Assembly (NCBI GenBank): GCA_963791455.1
Contig: CAWBSM010000005.1
Location: 62,001 to 126,000, forward strand
DNA: 64,000 nucleotides
DNA from: Bog-473 sp963791455
Lineage (GTDB): Bacteria; Actinomycetota; Acidimicrobiia; Acidimicrobiales; RAAP-2
Direction of reading: 5' to 3'
Made by a program: the position numbers and the translations under genes. The stretch's first letter is position 1; each line of letters opens with the position of its first letter. A model generated the notes under the pieces. It was not told where the DNA came from. It saw only the letters and a program-made list of their open reading frames with translations, and made no database searches. Shown here in pieces: positions 32,855-42,514 of the stretch.

Positions 32855-34522
32855 TCAACCGCGCAGCACGACTCCCGGGCGGGCGGACAGGCCCTCCGGG
32901 CACGGCGCGCCGTCGACCCGGATCGGCACGCCGTTCACCAGCGTGTGGGTCATCCCCACCGGGTCGTCCGCGGTGAGACGCTCGCCGTCGGCGGGGAAAT
33001 CGCGGATGCGGTGCAGGGGCCCCGGCGCCACGGTCTCGGGGTCGAACACGCACAAGTCGGCCGCCTTGCCGACCTCGATCGTCCCCCGGTCGTGCAGGCC
33101 GTAGACGGCGGCCGGCTCGCCGGTCAGCTTGTGGATGGCCCGCTCGAGCGGCATGACTCCCCGCTCGCGCACCCAGTTGCCGAGGAGGTCGGTCGAGAAG
33201 CAGGCGTCACACAGCTGCGAGACGTGCGCGCCCGAGTCGGCCAGGCCGAGCAGCACGTTGTCACGCGGCAGCAGCCAGGCGATGCCCTCGGTGTCGTCGT
33301 TGGCCAGGACCGACCAGAAGCGCGCCTCGAGGTCGTCGTCGAGTGAGACGTCGAGCATCACGTCGAGCGGTGTGCAGCCCCGCTCCTCGGCCAACACCGC
33401 CACGGGATGGTCGGCCAGCTCGGGATGCGAGGGCGACTCGGCCACCGAGATGGCGCTCCAATTCAGCGGGAACCCGCCTGCCTTCCCGCTGACGTCCTCC
33501 CAGGCCGAGGCGCGCCAGGCCGGATCCCGGTAGGCGGCGACGCGCTCCTCCTTGGACTTGCCCATGAGCGCGGCGAACGTCGGGCGCATGTTGAGGGTGA
33601 ACGGCTCGGACAGGTTCATCTGGAAGACGAGCGGCCGGCACGACACCTGCGGCCACACCTCGACCCCGTCGGCCCATGCCGCGTCGTGTTCGGCGATGAC
33701 CCTCTTGTAGTACGGGTACCCCTTGACCGTGAGCAAGGCGGTCCAGGTGAAGGGCCGCCCCACCTCGCGCTGGAGCCGGAAGACCTCCTGGTTGGGAAAC
33801 ACGCCACCCGGCAGCAGCGCCACGACACCGCGGCCGCACTGCTTGACCGGCTCGAGCAGCGCGCGCAACTCGGCCAAGTCGGCCACCCGGGACGGCACGG
33901 GCCGGCCATGGTCGCCGTTGTGGGTCGGCGAGGCGCTCGACGCGAAGCCGGCGGCGCCCCCCGCCATGGCATCGGCAACGACCGCTTGCATGAGCGCGAT
34001 CTCGTCCGCGGTGGCGGCGCGCTCGTAGGCGTCCTCGCCCATGACGTAGAGCCGGACGGCGGTGTGGCCGACGTAGCACCCGTAGTTGAGCGCCACGCCC
34101 CGCGCCGACACAGCGTCGAGATACTGAGAGAACGTCTCGAATTCGTCCCAGGGCACGCCGGCCGCCAGCGTGTCGAAGCTCATGTCCTCGACGTGTTGGA
34201 GGGTGCGGGCCAGCAGCGAGACGCCCTCGGCGCGGATCGGTGCGATGGAGAAGCCGCAATTGCCCGCGATGACGGTGGTCACCCCGTGAAAAGAGGAGGG
34301 CGTCAGGTCCGGGTCCCAGAACACCTGCGCGTCGTAGTGCGTGTGGATGTCGACGAAGCCCGGCGAGACGACCTGGTCCCGCGGATCGAGGACGCGCTGC
34401 CCCTCCAGGTGCGTGCCGATGCCGCTGATCTTGCCGCCGGTGACGGCGAGGTCGACCGGGCGACCAGGGGCACCGGTGCCGTCGATCACGGTGCCTCCCC
34501 GGATGACGATGTCGGCTCGCAT
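32855..34522 (-). CDS. N-acyl-D-amino-acid deacylase family amidohydrolase
   Basis: Zinc-dependent amidohydrolase of 555 residues. The N-terminal small domain begins MRADIVIRGGTVIDGTG, the metal motif is GFVDIHTHYDAQ, and GNCGFSIAP follows, as in D-aminoacylases. SDSGAHVS-like residues appear as LADSGAHVSQ near the C-terminus, and DLCVFDPETV closes the composite beta-domain. Family members remove acyl groups from D-amino acids or related compounds; actinobacteria carry many paralogues of unknown specificity. The frame extends to 34939, but homology starts at 34522. Confidence 0.88.
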   Translation of the reverse strand: MRADIVIRGGTVIDGTGAPGRPVDLAVTGGKISGIGTHLEGQRVLDPRDQVVSPGFVDIHTHYDAQVFWDPDLTPSSFHGVTTVIAGNCGFSIAPIRAEGVSLLARTLQHVEDMSFDTLAAGVPWDEFETFSQYLDAVSARGVALNYGCYVGHTAVRLYVMGEDAYERAATADEIALMQAVVADAMAGGAAGFASSASPTHNGDHGRPVPSRVADLAELRALLEPVKQCGRGVVALLPGGVFPNQEVFRLQREVGRPFTWTALLTVKGYPYYKRVIAEHDAAWADGVEVWPQVSCRPLVFQMNLSEPFTLNMRPTFAALMGKSKEERVAAYRDPAWRASAWEDVSGKAGGFPLNWSAISVAESPSHPELADHPVAVLAEERGCTPLDVMLDVSLDDDLEARFWSVLANDDTEGIAWLLPRDNVLLGLADSGAHVSQLCDACFSTDLLGNWVRERGVMPLERAIHKLTGEPAAVYGLHDRGTIEVGKAADLCVFDPETVAPGPLHRIRDFPADGERLTADDPVGMTHTLVNGVPIRVDGAPCPEGLSARPGVVLRG

Positions 34523-34669
34523 GCACCTATCGTCGCAGCCCCGACGCCTCCGTGCACGCGCGAATTGCCGATTTGCGGCCCGATTCGGATACCGTGGGTT
34601 TGCAGGGCCCGTGCCTCTGGCGGGTCGTCGTGAGCAACGCGCCAGGTGAGCGCGGGACTGGAGTATCAC

Positions 34670-35791
34670 ATGGCGGTTCCGTTTTCGAGGTCGAGGAGTG
34701 CGCCGGTCCCGGAATCCGAGGACTCCCTGCAGATCTCGGGCGCCATCATCGCCCCGTCGGATGGTCCCTCCCCCGTCCAGCTCGTGGACGCCGGCCACGC
34801 CGCTCACGGCCTGGGGGTGGTGCGGGACCAGTACGCCCGCAAGATTCGCAAGTCCCCCACCATCAGGATGGTCCCCAGCTCGATGATGTCCGAGGGCCGG
34901 CGGCTCCGCTTCGCCGTCTCGGACAACGCCGACGTGCACGGGCCCGACGGGCCCGGGTCACCACCGGTGTGGGCGGTCAACATTCACGGTTACTTCGCCG
35001 GTGGCGGCATGTACTGGCGCGAGAGCGCACGCTTGGCCGAGCAGATGGGTTGGCGCGTCATCAACCCCAGCCTGCCCGGGTTCGGCGGCAGCGACCCGCT
35101 CGACTGGCAAGACGTCTCGATCGAGAACCTGGCCAACCAGGTCATGGCGATCGTGCACAAGGTCGACGCCGGGCCCGTCGTGCTGCTGGGCCACTCCATG
35201 GGCGGCGCCGTCGCCGTGCAGTTCGCGCACGACCACCCGCGGCGCACCCTCGGGCTGATCTATCGCGACGGGGTGAGCACGCCGGCCTGGAAGGAGCGCA
35301 CCGGCGTCATCCCGACCTTGCTCTCGCCGTTCCTCCCCGATGTGGCGCCGATGATCGACATGATCGCGGCCGTCGTGTTCGACCTGCCCGACCTCGCCCT
35401 CGGACGCATGTACTCCACGGTGCGTGCCGTGCTGCCTGACATGCGCCACAACATCCGCACCGTGTCCCAGACGCTTCCCGTGGGGAGCATGCTCATGGGC
35501 GTGGACCAGCGCAGCGAGGTGCGCCACCTGGTGGCCCAGCAGATCCCCATCCTCAACGAGTGGGGGTGTTTCGACCGCATCACGCCCGGGCACACCGCGC
35601 TGGAGTTCGCCGCCATCGCGCGCTCACCGGTGCTATGGGTGCCGGGAGGACACAGCTGGATGCTGGCTCGCCCCCAGGGGCAGGCGGACATCCTGACCCA
35701 CCTCGCCCGCGGACTCGACTTCACGGCCCAGGTGGAGACCCGCCGGCGCCAGCTCACCCCGCGCGAATACACCCTCCGCGCCGTCAACTGA
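34670..35791 (+). CDS. Alpha/beta hydrolase
   Basis: Serine hydrolase of 373 residues. The oxyanion segment is NIHGYFAGGG, the nucleophile is GHSMGG (Ser176) and the catalytic His is in GGHSWML near residue 325. An unusual N-terminal stretch of about 95 residues before the core shows no clear homology. The start at 34670 has GGAG 6 nt upstream, better than GTG 34646. It is divergent from the D-aminoacylase-like gene. The substrate is unknown. Confidence 0.82.
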   Translation: MAVPFSRSRSAPVPESEDSLQISGAIIAPSDGPSPVQLVDAGHAAHGLGVVRDQYARKIRKSPTIRMVPSSMMSEGRRLRFAVSDNADVHGPDGPGSPPVWAVNIHGYFAGGGMYWRESARLAEQMGWRVINPSLPGFGGSDPLDWQDVSIENLANQVMAIVHKVDAGPVVLLGHSMGGAVAVQFAHDHPRRTLGLIYRDGVSTPAWKERTGVIPTLLSPFLPDVAPMIDMIAAVVFDLPDLALGRMYSTVRAVLPDMRHNIRTVSQTLPVGSMLMGVDQRSEVRHLVAQQIPILNEWGCFDRITPGHTALEFAAIARSPVLWVPGGHSWMLARPQGQADILTHLARGLDFTAQVETRRRQLTPREYTLRAVN

Positions 35792-35851
35792 CGTTCGCCG
35801 TGTGACCGGCCCGCCGCGCCGACCGAAGACGGCCACCACCGCGGGCGCCCC

Positions 35852-36505
35852 ATGATCAGCCGGTTGCTGCAGCCGCTGCTCTCTCTGCACGGATGGCAGG
35901 CCTACACGCTGATCGGCCTGCTCGTCTTCGCGGAGGACTCCGTCATGCTCGGGTTCGTGTTTCCTGGCGAGACTGCCGCCATACTCGGCGGCGTGCTGGC
36001 CTCCAAGGGTGGCGTCAGCCTCGGTGGCATCGTCGCCGTCGTCGTGGTGTGCGCCATCGTGGGTGACTCCGTGGGGTACGCCATCGGCGATCGCTGGGGC
36101 CACCAGTTGCTGCGGCTCGGCCCGCTGCGCAAGCGCCAGAAGGGGATCGCCAGCGCGCTCGACCAGTTGAGCCGGCGCGGGGCGATCGCCGTCTTCGTGG
36201 GCCGCTTCTCCGCCTTCCTGCGCGCCGTGGTCCCGGGGCTCGCCGGCATGTCCAAGTTGCACTACCGCGTCTTCCTGCCCGCCAACGCACTCGGCGGCAT
36301 CTGTTGGGGTCTCCTCTACGTGCTCCTCGGGTACTTCGTCGGGGAGCGAGTCGAAAAGGCGAGCGGGATCGCGTCCGAGGTCCTGCTCGGCCTGATCTTG
36401 GTGGTCGTCGTCTTCTTGTTCGTGCGGCACCGCCGCCGGGAGAAACGGGAGATCGTCGGGCCGGCGGAGGCGGAGGCGGCGCCGGGAGAAGACTCGGCCG
36501 GCTGA
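35852..36505 (+). CDS. DedA-family membrane protein
   Basis: Membrane protein of 217 residues of the DedA/VTT superfamily, some of whose members recycle undecaprenyl phosphate or scramble phospholipids. The re-entrant segments carry AEDSVMLGFVFPGETAAI and the conserved FVGRFSAFLRAVVPGLAGMS with its Arg and Pro, followed by about three helices and a charged tail. Specific function is not determined. It is convergent with the GH1 gene. Confidence 0.88.
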   Translation: MISRLLQPLLSLHGWQAYTLIGLLVFAEDSVMLGFVFPGETAAILGGVLASKGGVSLGGIVAVVVVCAIVGDSVGYAIGDRWGHQLLRLGPLRKRQKGIASALDQLSRRGAIAVFVGRFSAFLRAVVPGLAGMSKLHYRVFLPANALGGICWGLLYVLLGYFVGERVEKASGIASEVLLGLILVVVVFLFVRHRRREKREIVGPAEAEAAPGEDSAG

Positions 36506-36520
36506 GTTCGGGGGGCCAGC

Positions 36521-38017
36521 TCAGGCCGGGTGCTCGAGGACCGTGCGGTCCCCGGCGCGCAGACCGGCGAGCACCCGGGCGAACTCCCCCGCCGCGTCGT
36601 TGCCCTGGGCGTCGGTCTCCATCCAGCGCACCACCGCCGGGTCCGTGCGGTCCAGACCGAAGAGGCCGAAACGCGGCTCGTAGGTACCCCACTCGTAGTT
36701 GTCGACGAGGGACCAGTGCATGTAGGCGCGCACGGGGACTCCGGCCGCCACCGCGTCGGCCACCGCCCCCAGGTGCTCACGCACGTAGCGCGGCCGGTCC
36801 ATGCCGTCGGCGCGGGGTAAGGGACGCCCGTCTCGCACCTGGGTCGCCATCCCGTTCTCGACGATCCACAGCGGAAGCCCGGGGCGCAACGCCGCCTCGG
36901 TGGCGGACCATGACCGCAGCGCCTCCGGATGTGGCTCGACGTCCCAGAGGGCGCGCCCGAAAGACCAGTCGCGCGTGCCGTCGGTGCGACGGCGCCCCGG
37001 GACTCGCATGGCGCGGCTGGCCACGGGGTCGTACCAGTCGAAGCCGACGGCGTCGAGCGTGCGACCACGCGGCGACGCGTGCACGGCCGAGATCACCCGG
37101 CGCGGGGCCTGGCGCCGGGTCAGGCCGCGCAGGCGGCCCCAGACCGCCCCCTGACCGGGCTCACGCGCCGCACCGTAGGGCGACACGGCGGCGAAGTAGC
37201 GGCGCACGGCGACCTCCCCGGCGTGGCGCGGAGGAAAGGCGGCATCGTGGACGGCTCGCCGCTCGTCCACGTAGCGGTCGACGTCGCTCGGGTCCACGTC
37301 GGCGTGGCGCAGCTCGAGCAGGTCCAACAGCATGCGGTCCAGCTCGTAGATCGATGAAGAGCTGGTGTTGATGGTGACCTCGGCCTGCGGCTGCACGGCG
37401 GTGACGGCGTCGGCCGCCAAGACGTGCGCGGTCAAGAGGTTGTCGAGGGCGCAGAAGGCGTCGGCCACGGCCATGCGACGGCCCGGCGGGCACGCGCCTT
37501 CGATCCACCCCATGAGCATGACGACGTTGGGCTCGTTGACCGTCACCCAACGGCGGCAGTGCGGCGCGAGGGCGGGCACCACGCGGGCGACGTGGCGAGC
37601 GAAGATGTCGGGCGAGCCGGGTCGGAGCCAGAACTCCTCGCCCAGCCACGACGGGTGGGTGAAGTGGTGCAACGTGACCATGGGCTCCAGGCCCCGCGCC
37701 GAGCACATGGAGAGGATCTCGGCGTAGCGCTCGAGCGCCGCCGCATCGAAGCTGCCCGGCGCGGGCTCCAGCCGGGCCCATTCCACCGAGAGCCGGAACG
37801 CGTTGCACCCGATGGCGGCCGCGCGCTCCAGAGCCTCCTCGGGGTGGCGCCAGAAGTCGCACGCCACCCCCGAACGCGCGACCCGGCCCACGCCTTCCCA
37901 GCCGGACCAATTGTTGTGCGGCTCGCCGTCTCCGTTGAAGCCTCCTTCGACCTGGTACCCCGACGTCGCCACGCCGACGACGAAGCCCTCGCCGAGCAGG
38001 CTCGGGGCTTCAAGCAT
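36521..38017 (-). CDS. Glycoside hydrolase family 1 beta-glycosidase
   Basis: Retaining beta-glycosidase of 498 residues with a TIM barrel. The acid/base Glu162 lies in TVNEPN and the nucleophile Glu387 in WIVENG. VATSGYQVEGG and FRLSVEWARLEP are the GH1 N-terminal signatures, and YMHWSLVDNYEW forms part of the substrate site. There is no signal peptide, so it is cytoplasmic. Sugar specificity cannot be read from sequence. It stands alone with no sugar transporter nearby. Confidence 0.92.
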   Translation of the reverse strand: MLEAPSLLGEGFVVGVATSGYQVEGGFNGDGEPHNNWSGWEGVGRVARSGVACDFWRHPEEALERAAAIGCNAFRLSVEWARLEPAPGSFDAAALERYAEILSMCSARGLEPMVTLHHFTHPSWLGEEFWLRPGSPDIFARHVARVVPALAPHCRRWVTVNEPNVVMLMGWIEGACPPGRRMAVADAFCALDNLLTAHVLAADAVTAVQPQAEVTINTSSSSIYELDRMLLDLLELRHADVDPSDVDRYVDERRAVHDAAFPPRHAGEVAVRRYFAAVSPYGAAREPGQGAVWGRLRGLTRRQAPRRVISAVHASPRGRTLDAVGFDWYDPVASRAMRVPGRRRTDGTRDWSFGRALWDVEPHPEALRSWSATEAALRPGLPLWIVENGMATQVRDGRPLPRADGMDRPRYVREHLGAVADAVAAGVPVRAYMHWSLVDNYEWGTYEPRFGLFGLDRTDPAVVRWMETDAQGNDAAGEFARVLAGLRAGDRTVLEHPA

Positions 38018-38071
38018 CCGACCAGCTTGGCAGGCGCGCCAGGGCGCGCCGGTGCGGCGAGGACGCTGGAC

Positions 38072-38674
38072 TCAGCGGGGCTGTGCCACCGAGCGCATCC
38101 GCGACAAGGCGGCCGACACGATGTCGACCTCGTCGCGGGCATGGCGCACCAGCGAGCGGACCTGCGGTTCGGTGGCATCGCTCCCGGCCCGCAGCGCGGC
38201 CGCCTGCACGTCCCGAGAGGCGCGGATGACCTCGGACACTTGGAGCCGCACCGAGTCGCTGCGAGCGGCACTCGCGGGCAACCGTCGCTCGAGACGCAAC
38301 AGCCCGTCCAGTTCGCCGGCGACGGTGCGCAGCGAGCGGCACACCGCCGGCAGCTCGGCGACCGGGGCATCGTGCGCGTCCGCGTGGGCGACGGCCGCCT
38401 CCGCATCCTCGACGGCCACCCACATGCGCCGCCGCACCCGCGACGCGCTGCCCTGGCTCAGCTCCGTCGGTGTGGCCCGCGACCCGTAGCGCTCACGCCC
38501 CGCCGACAGGAGGGAGAGCGTGGCGAGCACGCCGCGCGTCGCGACGTGACCGCGCACCAGGCGCCAATGGCGGCGCACGTAGTGGCGGGCGATCACGAAG
38601 GCGGCGGCCAGGCCGAGCGCCGCGACCAAAGCGGCGATCACCAGGAACTCGAGGACGTGAGCGGCAAAGGTCAC
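38072..38674 (-). CDS. Single-pass membrane protein, hypothetical
   Basis: Protein of 200 residues with one N-terminal transmembrane helix (VLEFLVIAALVAALGLAAAFVIA) followed by a charged, helical, probably coiled-coil domain rich in Arg, Ala and Glu. No family is recognised. It lies 54 nt upstream of the GH1 gene in the same direction and may be co-transcribed. Confidence 0.55.
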   Translation of the reverse strand: MTFAAHVLEFLVIAALVAALGLAAAFVIARHYVRRHWRLVRGHVATRGVLATLSLLSAGRERYGSRATPTELSQGSASRVRRRMWVAVEDAEAAVAHADAHDAPVAELPAVCRSLRTVAGELDGLLRLERRLPASAARSDSVRLQVSEVIRASRDVQAAALRAGSDATEPQVRSLVRHARDEVDIVSAALSRMRSVAQPR

Positions 38675-38725
38675 ACCCGGATCCTACGCGGCAGGATCCC
38701 GGGATGGCGGCGGTACCCTTGGGCC

Positions 38726-39493
38726 ATGGAAGCGGACGCTACCGAGGGGACACCTCCCGGGCCGCCGGGGCGTGGCGGTCCGTCCTGGGAGCCCGGGATC
38801 CCTTCGTTGCGCGAGCACCTCCCCAGCCTGGTCTGGGGCGCCGCCCTGCCTCTCGGCGTCTACTTCTTGGTGCGCCGCCACGTGCACACCGACACCCAGG
38901 CCCTCATCATCGCCGGCGGGTTCTCCGTCGCCTGGATCGTCGTGCAGTTCGTCCGGCAGCGCAAGGTCGACGTCGTCGGTGCCGTGGTCCTCTTCGGGTT
39001 CGCGGTCGGCGTCGTCAGCTCCACCCTGCTCGGCGGCAACGCCTACGTGCTCAAGGTCAGGGACGCCGCCTTCACCGCCCTCTTCGGCGTCGCCTGCATC
39101 ATCACGCTCTTCACGCACGAACGACCCGCGCTCTTCTACGTCGGCCGCTACCTCTCCGCAGGATCCGACCCCGCCAAGGTGTCCGCCTTCGACCAGCTGC
39201 ACGAGGTGCCCTCGGGGCGGCACGCCTTCCGGGTGCTCTCGGTGGTCTGGGGCATCGGGTTGGTGGTCGAGGCGGCCGCGCGCATGACGCTGGCCGACCT
39301 GTTGCCCACCGGCACCTTCCTCGCCGTGTCCCCCTTCATCACGGCCAGCGTCCTCGGCAGTCTCTTTGCCTTCACCGCGGTCTACACCAAGCGGGCGCGG
39401 CTCGCAGCCACCACCGCCTTCGGGAGCCTCGTCCCCGAGATCGGCGTGCCGTCCTCCGAGAACGACGGCACGCCCCAGATTCCCATCCCCTGA
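38726..39493 (+). CDS. VC0807-like integral membrane protein
   Basis: Membrane protein of 255 residues with about six helices (SLVWGAALPLGVYFLV, ALIIAGGFSVAWIVVQFV, VVGAVVLFGFAVGVVSSTLLGG and others) and a mid-segment HERPALFYVGRYL typical of VC0807/DUF3159-like proteins. Function is unknown. TACCCT (38714-38719) lies 6 nt before the ATG, so the start is taken here rather than in the long upstream frame. Confidence 0.7.
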   Translation: MEADATEGTPPGPPGRGGPSWEPGIPSLREHLPSLVWGAALPLGVYFLVRRHVHTDTQALIIAGGFSVAWIVVQFVRQRKVDVVGAVVLFGFAVGVVSSTLLGGNAYVLKVRDAAFTALFGVACIITLFTHERPALFYVGRYLSAGSDPAKVSAFDQLHEVPSGRHAFRVLSVVWGIGLVVEAAARMTLADLLPTGTFLAVSPFITASVLGSLFAFTAVYTKRARLAATTAFGSLVPEIGVPSSENDGTPQIPIP

Positions 39494-39561
39494 CGCCCGC
39501 CGATAGCCTCGGCGGCGCACCGGCGCCCGCCCCCCGGCGCGGACTCCAGGAAGGGAGCACC

Positions 39562-40335
39562 ATGGCTGACGAAGTGTTGCGCGAACGGCACGACAACGTG
39601 GAGATCCTCACCATCAACCGGCCCGAGGCGCGCAACGCCATCAACGGCCCGGTGAGCAAGGCGATGTCCGGCATCATGGACGAGCTCACCGACGACCCCG
39701 ACTGCTGGGTGGTCGTCCTCACCGGCAGTGGCGACAAAGCGTTCAGCGCCGGCATGGACCTCAAGGCTTTCAGCAGCGGCGAAGGGGGCGACATCATGGG
39801 CGCGAGCGGCGGATTCGGCGGCCTGACCCAGCGCGACTTCCCGAAGCCGATCATCGCGGCCGTCAACGGCTCGGCGCTGGCCGGCGGCTTCGAGATCATG
39901 TTGTCGTGCGACCTCGTGGTCGCGGCCGACCACGCCACCTTCGGCATCCCCGAGGCGAAGCGCGGGCTGATCGCCGGCGCGGGCGGATTGATCCGTATGC
40001 CCAAACGGCTGCCCATGGCGGTGGCGCTCGAACTCGCCATGACCGGCGACCCCATCGACGCCGAGCGGGCCCACGCCCTTGGCCTCGTCAACAAGGTGGT
40101 GCCCGCCCAGGCGCTGCTGCCCGAGGCGATCGCCTTGGCCGAACGCATCGCCGCCAACGCCCCACTGGCCGTGCGCTATTCGAAGGACGTGATGAAGCGC
40201 GCCGCCGAGGTACCCGAGTCCGAGGGTTGGGCGATCAACGCAGAGGCCGTGCGCGTCGTCTTCTCGTCGGCGGACGCCATGGAGGGGCCGGTCGCGTTCG
40301 CCGAGAAGCGCACCCCGAAATGGCAGGGCAAGTAA
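39562..40335 (+). CDS. Enoyl-CoA hydratase/isomerase (crotonase) family protein
   Basis: Acyl-CoA-processing enzyme of 257 residues. The oxyanion hole comes from FSAGMDLKAF and LAGGFE, and both catalytic glutamates of true hydratases are present: Glu111 (GGFE) and Glu131 (GIPE). That supports hydration of a 2-enoyl-CoA. Substrate chain type is unknown. AAGGGAG lies before the ATG. Confidence 0.92.
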   Translation: MADEVLRERHDNVEILTINRPEARNAINGPVSKAMSGIMDELTDDPDCWVVVLTGSGDKAFSAGMDLKAFSSGEGGDIMGASGGFGGLTQRDFPKPIIAAVNGSALAGGFEIMLSCDLVVAADHATFGIPEAKRGLIAGAGGLIRMPKRLPMAVALELAMTGDPIDAERAHALGLVNKVVPAQALLPEAIALAERIAANAPLAVRYSKDVMKRAAEVPESEGWAINAEAVRVVFSSADAMEGPVAFAEKRTPKWQGK

Positions 40336-40342
40336 CGCCGCC

Positions 40343-40747
40343 GTGCTGGCGCCGGCGCTCGACACCGTCCGTCTCACCCTTCACGTCCTGGCCGCCACCG
40401 TGTGGGTGGGCGGGCAGATCGTGATGACGGGCCTCGTCGGCCCCTCACGGGAGATCGGTGCCGACGCCCCCAAGATGCTGGCGCGGGCCTTCGCCCGCAT
40501 GGCCTGGCCGGCGTTCGTGGTCCTCGTCGCCACCGGCATCTGGAACGTCAGCGCCGTCCACTACGCCTCCCAGGACTCGGCGTGGAAGGCGGTGCTGATG
40601 GCCAAGATCGCCGTGGTGATCGTCGCGGGGGTCGCCGTGGCCCTGCACCAGCGGGCCCGCACCAAGGGGCAGCTCGCCCTCTGGGGCTCGCTCGGGGGTG
40701 TCGCCAGCGTGGCGGCGCTGGTCATGGGCATCCTCCTGGCCGGCTGA
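40343..40747 (+). CDS. CopD-like membrane protein
   Basis: Membrane protein of 134 residues with four helices; LTLHVLAATVWVGGQIVM gives the conserved His and Trp of the CopD/DUF2269-like fold. Some relatives bind copper or heme, but neither is proven here. The GTG lies 7 nt after the crotonase stop. A strong hairpin follows. Confidence 0.7.
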   Translation: MLAPALDTVRLTLHVLAATVWVGGQIVMTGLVGPSREIGADAPKMLARAFARMAWPAFVVLVATGIWNVSAVHYASQDSAWKAVLMAKIAVVIVAGVAVALHQRARTKGQLALWGSLGGVASVAALVMGILLAG

Positions 40748-40756
40748 CTCCGAATA

Positions 40757-40784
40757 CTCCGGCACGCCGCGACGGCGTGCGGAG
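40757..40784 (+). terminator. Long hairpin between the CopD-like gene and tatA
   Basis: CTCC-G-GCACGCCG (40757-40769) pairs with CGGCGTGC-GGAG (40773-40784) over a 3-nt loop with a single bulged G, giving about 12 base pairs. It separates the crotonase/CopD-like pair from tatA. Confidence 0.7.
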
Positions 40785-40855
40785 ATCCCGGACGGGAATG
40801 GGTCTAACCTGGGACCCCGTTCACCGCCACGTGGACCCGGGTGAAGGAGAACCTC

Positions 40856-41086
40856 ATGCTTGCTGACCTTTTCGGACCGGACCTACTCATCGTGGCCATC
40901 GTTCTGGTCGTGCTCCTCTTTGGTGGCGCGGCCATCCCCAAGCTGGCCCGCAACCTGGGCTCCGCCAAGAACCAGTTCGAGAAAGGGCTCGAGGAGGGGA
41001 AGGCGGACGGCGCCGCCCAGAACGGCACCTCTGCCGCGGCCGACGCGCCGACGCCCCCCGCACAGGAGAAGTCCCCGGGCGGTTGA
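40856..41086 (+). CDS. tatA: Sec-independent protein translocase subunit TatA
   Basis: A 76-residue TatA/E-type pore component of twin-arginine export. It has a short N-terminus, one transmembrane helix (LLIVAIVLVVLLFGG), the hinge and amphipathic helix AAIPKLARNLGSAKNQFEKGLEEG, and a Pro/Ala-rich tail. The ATG at 40856 is chosen because AAGGAG lies 6 nt upstream; an in-frame GTG at 40841 overlaps that site. No tatC is seen in the window. Confidence 0.88.
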   Translation: MLADLFGPDLLIVAIVLVVLLFGGAAIPKLARNLGSAKNQFEKGLEEGKADGAAQNGTSAAADAPTPPAQEKSPGG

Positions 41087-41134
41087 GCCCGGGCGCGCCG
41101 GGCGCTCCCGAACCAAGTCCGCCAAGGGGGTCCC

Positions 41135-42445
41135 GTGTCATCTGATGTCCTGTCCGTCGCCGAACGACTGTGGAGCGGGGAGATCTCGACGTCCACCTTC
41201 CACCCGGTCGACCACATGGGGGGTTTCGTCGAGATCACCGACGGCGTCGGCTTCTGCCCCTCCTTCGCCAACGTCTCGACCTTCGCCACCGAGGACGGCC
41301 TGGTCCTGGTCGACACCGGCAGCGCTCCGCTGGCCACGATCGTCCACGACGACATTCGGACCTGGAGCCCTGCCCGACTCAACACGGCGATCTACTCCCA
41401 CGGACACATCGACCACGTCTTCGGCGTGCCGGTCTGGGAGCAAGAGGCGGCGGAGCAGGGGTGGGTCGCCCCCGAGGTCATCGCCCACCACGCCCTGCCG
41501 GCCCGCTTCGACCGCTACATCTTCACCGCGGGGTACAACACGATCATCAACCGGCGGCAGTTCGGCTTCAGCGACCTGACCTGGCCCACGGAATACCGCT
41601 ACCCCGACCGGACCTACCACGACACCCTGGACCTCTCGGTCGGCGGCGTCGGCTTCTCGCTGCGCCACGAGAAGGGCGAGACCGACGACCACACGATCAC
41701 CTGGCAGGCCGAGAAACGGGTGCTGTGCTGCGGTGACCTCTTCATCTGGGCCTCGCCGAACGCGGGCAATCCCCAGAAGGTGCAGCGCTACCCGCGGGAA
41801 TGGGCCGCCGCGCTGCGCCGCATGCTGCAGCTGGACGCCGAATTCCTGCTCCCCGGGCACGGGTTCCCCGTCGTGGGAGCCGACCGGGTCCGCCAGGCCC
41901 TCACCGACACGGCTGACCTGCTCGACTCCCTGGTCGACCAGACGCTGGCGGTCATGAACGCCGGCGGCCGCCTGGACGACGCCATCCACCAGGTGCGCCC
42001 ACCGGCCGGGCTCGAGGCCCGCCCGTACCTGCGGCCGGTCTACGACGAACCCGAGTTCATCGTCCACACGGTGTGGCGCCAGTACGGAGGGTGGTGGGAC
42101 GGCAACCCCGCCACGCTGAAGCCGGCGGCCGAGCGCGCCCTCGCGGCCGAGCTGGCCGCGTTGGCCGGCGGAGCCGGGGCTCTGGCCGACCGCGCGCTCG
42201 AGCTGTTGGCGTTGGCGGCGGATGCACCCGAGTCAGAACCCGAGGCCGCCGAGGAGGCGCTGCGCATCGCCGGCCACCTGGCCGAGCACGCCTGGCTGGC
42301 CGATCCGGGCGACGAGGGCATCCAGGGGGCCCGCCAGCAGGTGTTCGCGGCTCGGGCGGCCCGTGCCACCTCCACCATGGCGCGGGGCGTCTTCACCTGG
42401 GCCGCCAACGAGGCGGGGAACCCGCCCCAGGCCAACCCGCATTGA
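41135..42445 (+). CDS. Metallo-beta-lactamase-fold hydrolase, alkyl-sulfatase-like
   Basis: Protein of 436 residues. Zinc ligands are SHGHIDHVFG, a His in KGETDDHT and Asp in CCGDLFIW, and LLPGHGFPV gives the last His. After the metal domain comes an alpha-helical segment with LRPVYDEPEFIVHTVWRQYGGWWDGNP, characteristic of the dimerisation domain of linear alkylsulfatases. The C-terminal SCP2-like domain of those enzymes is absent, so the substrate may differ. The GTG start at 41135 lacks a strong ribosome binding site. Confidence 0.8.
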   Translation: MSSDVLSVAERLWSGEISTSTFHPVDHMGGFVEITDGVGFCPSFANVSTFATEDGLVLVDTGSAPLATIVHDDIRTWSPARLNTAIYSHGHIDHVFGVPVWEQEAAEQGWVAPEVIAHHALPARFDRYIFTAGYNTIINRRQFGFSDLTWPTEYRYPDRTYHDTLDLSVGGVGFSLRHEKGETDDHTITWQAEKRVLCCGDLFIWASPNAGNPQKVQRYPREWAAALRRMLQLDAEFLLPGHGFPVVGADRVRQALTDTADLLDSLVDQTLAVMNAGGRLDDAIHQVRPPAGLEARPYLRPVYDEPEFIVHTVWRQYGGWWDGNPATLKPAAERALAAELAALAGGAGALADRALELLALAADAPESEPEAAEEALRIAGHLAEHAWLADPGDEGIQGARQQVFAARAARATSTMARGVFTWAANEAGNPPQANPH

Positions 42446-42501
42446 GCGCACCGGCCTGCGCCTCGCCGGGTCGCCAATTCCAGTTTTTTTGCGGGGTTCG
42501 A

Positions 42502-42514
42502 TAGTGTCGGCGCC
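42502..42514 (+). promoter_or_regulatory. -10 element TAGTGT of the ctaC promoter
   Basis: TAGTGT (42502-42507) is followed by 7 nt and the GTG of ctaC, suggesting a leaderless transcript for the oxidase operon. A run of seven T lies at 42484-42490. Confidence 0.5.

Noticed and set aside
42484..42490. Run of seven T as an intrinsic terminator
   Set aside because: No stable stem precedes it; it more likely belongs to the ctaC promoter region.
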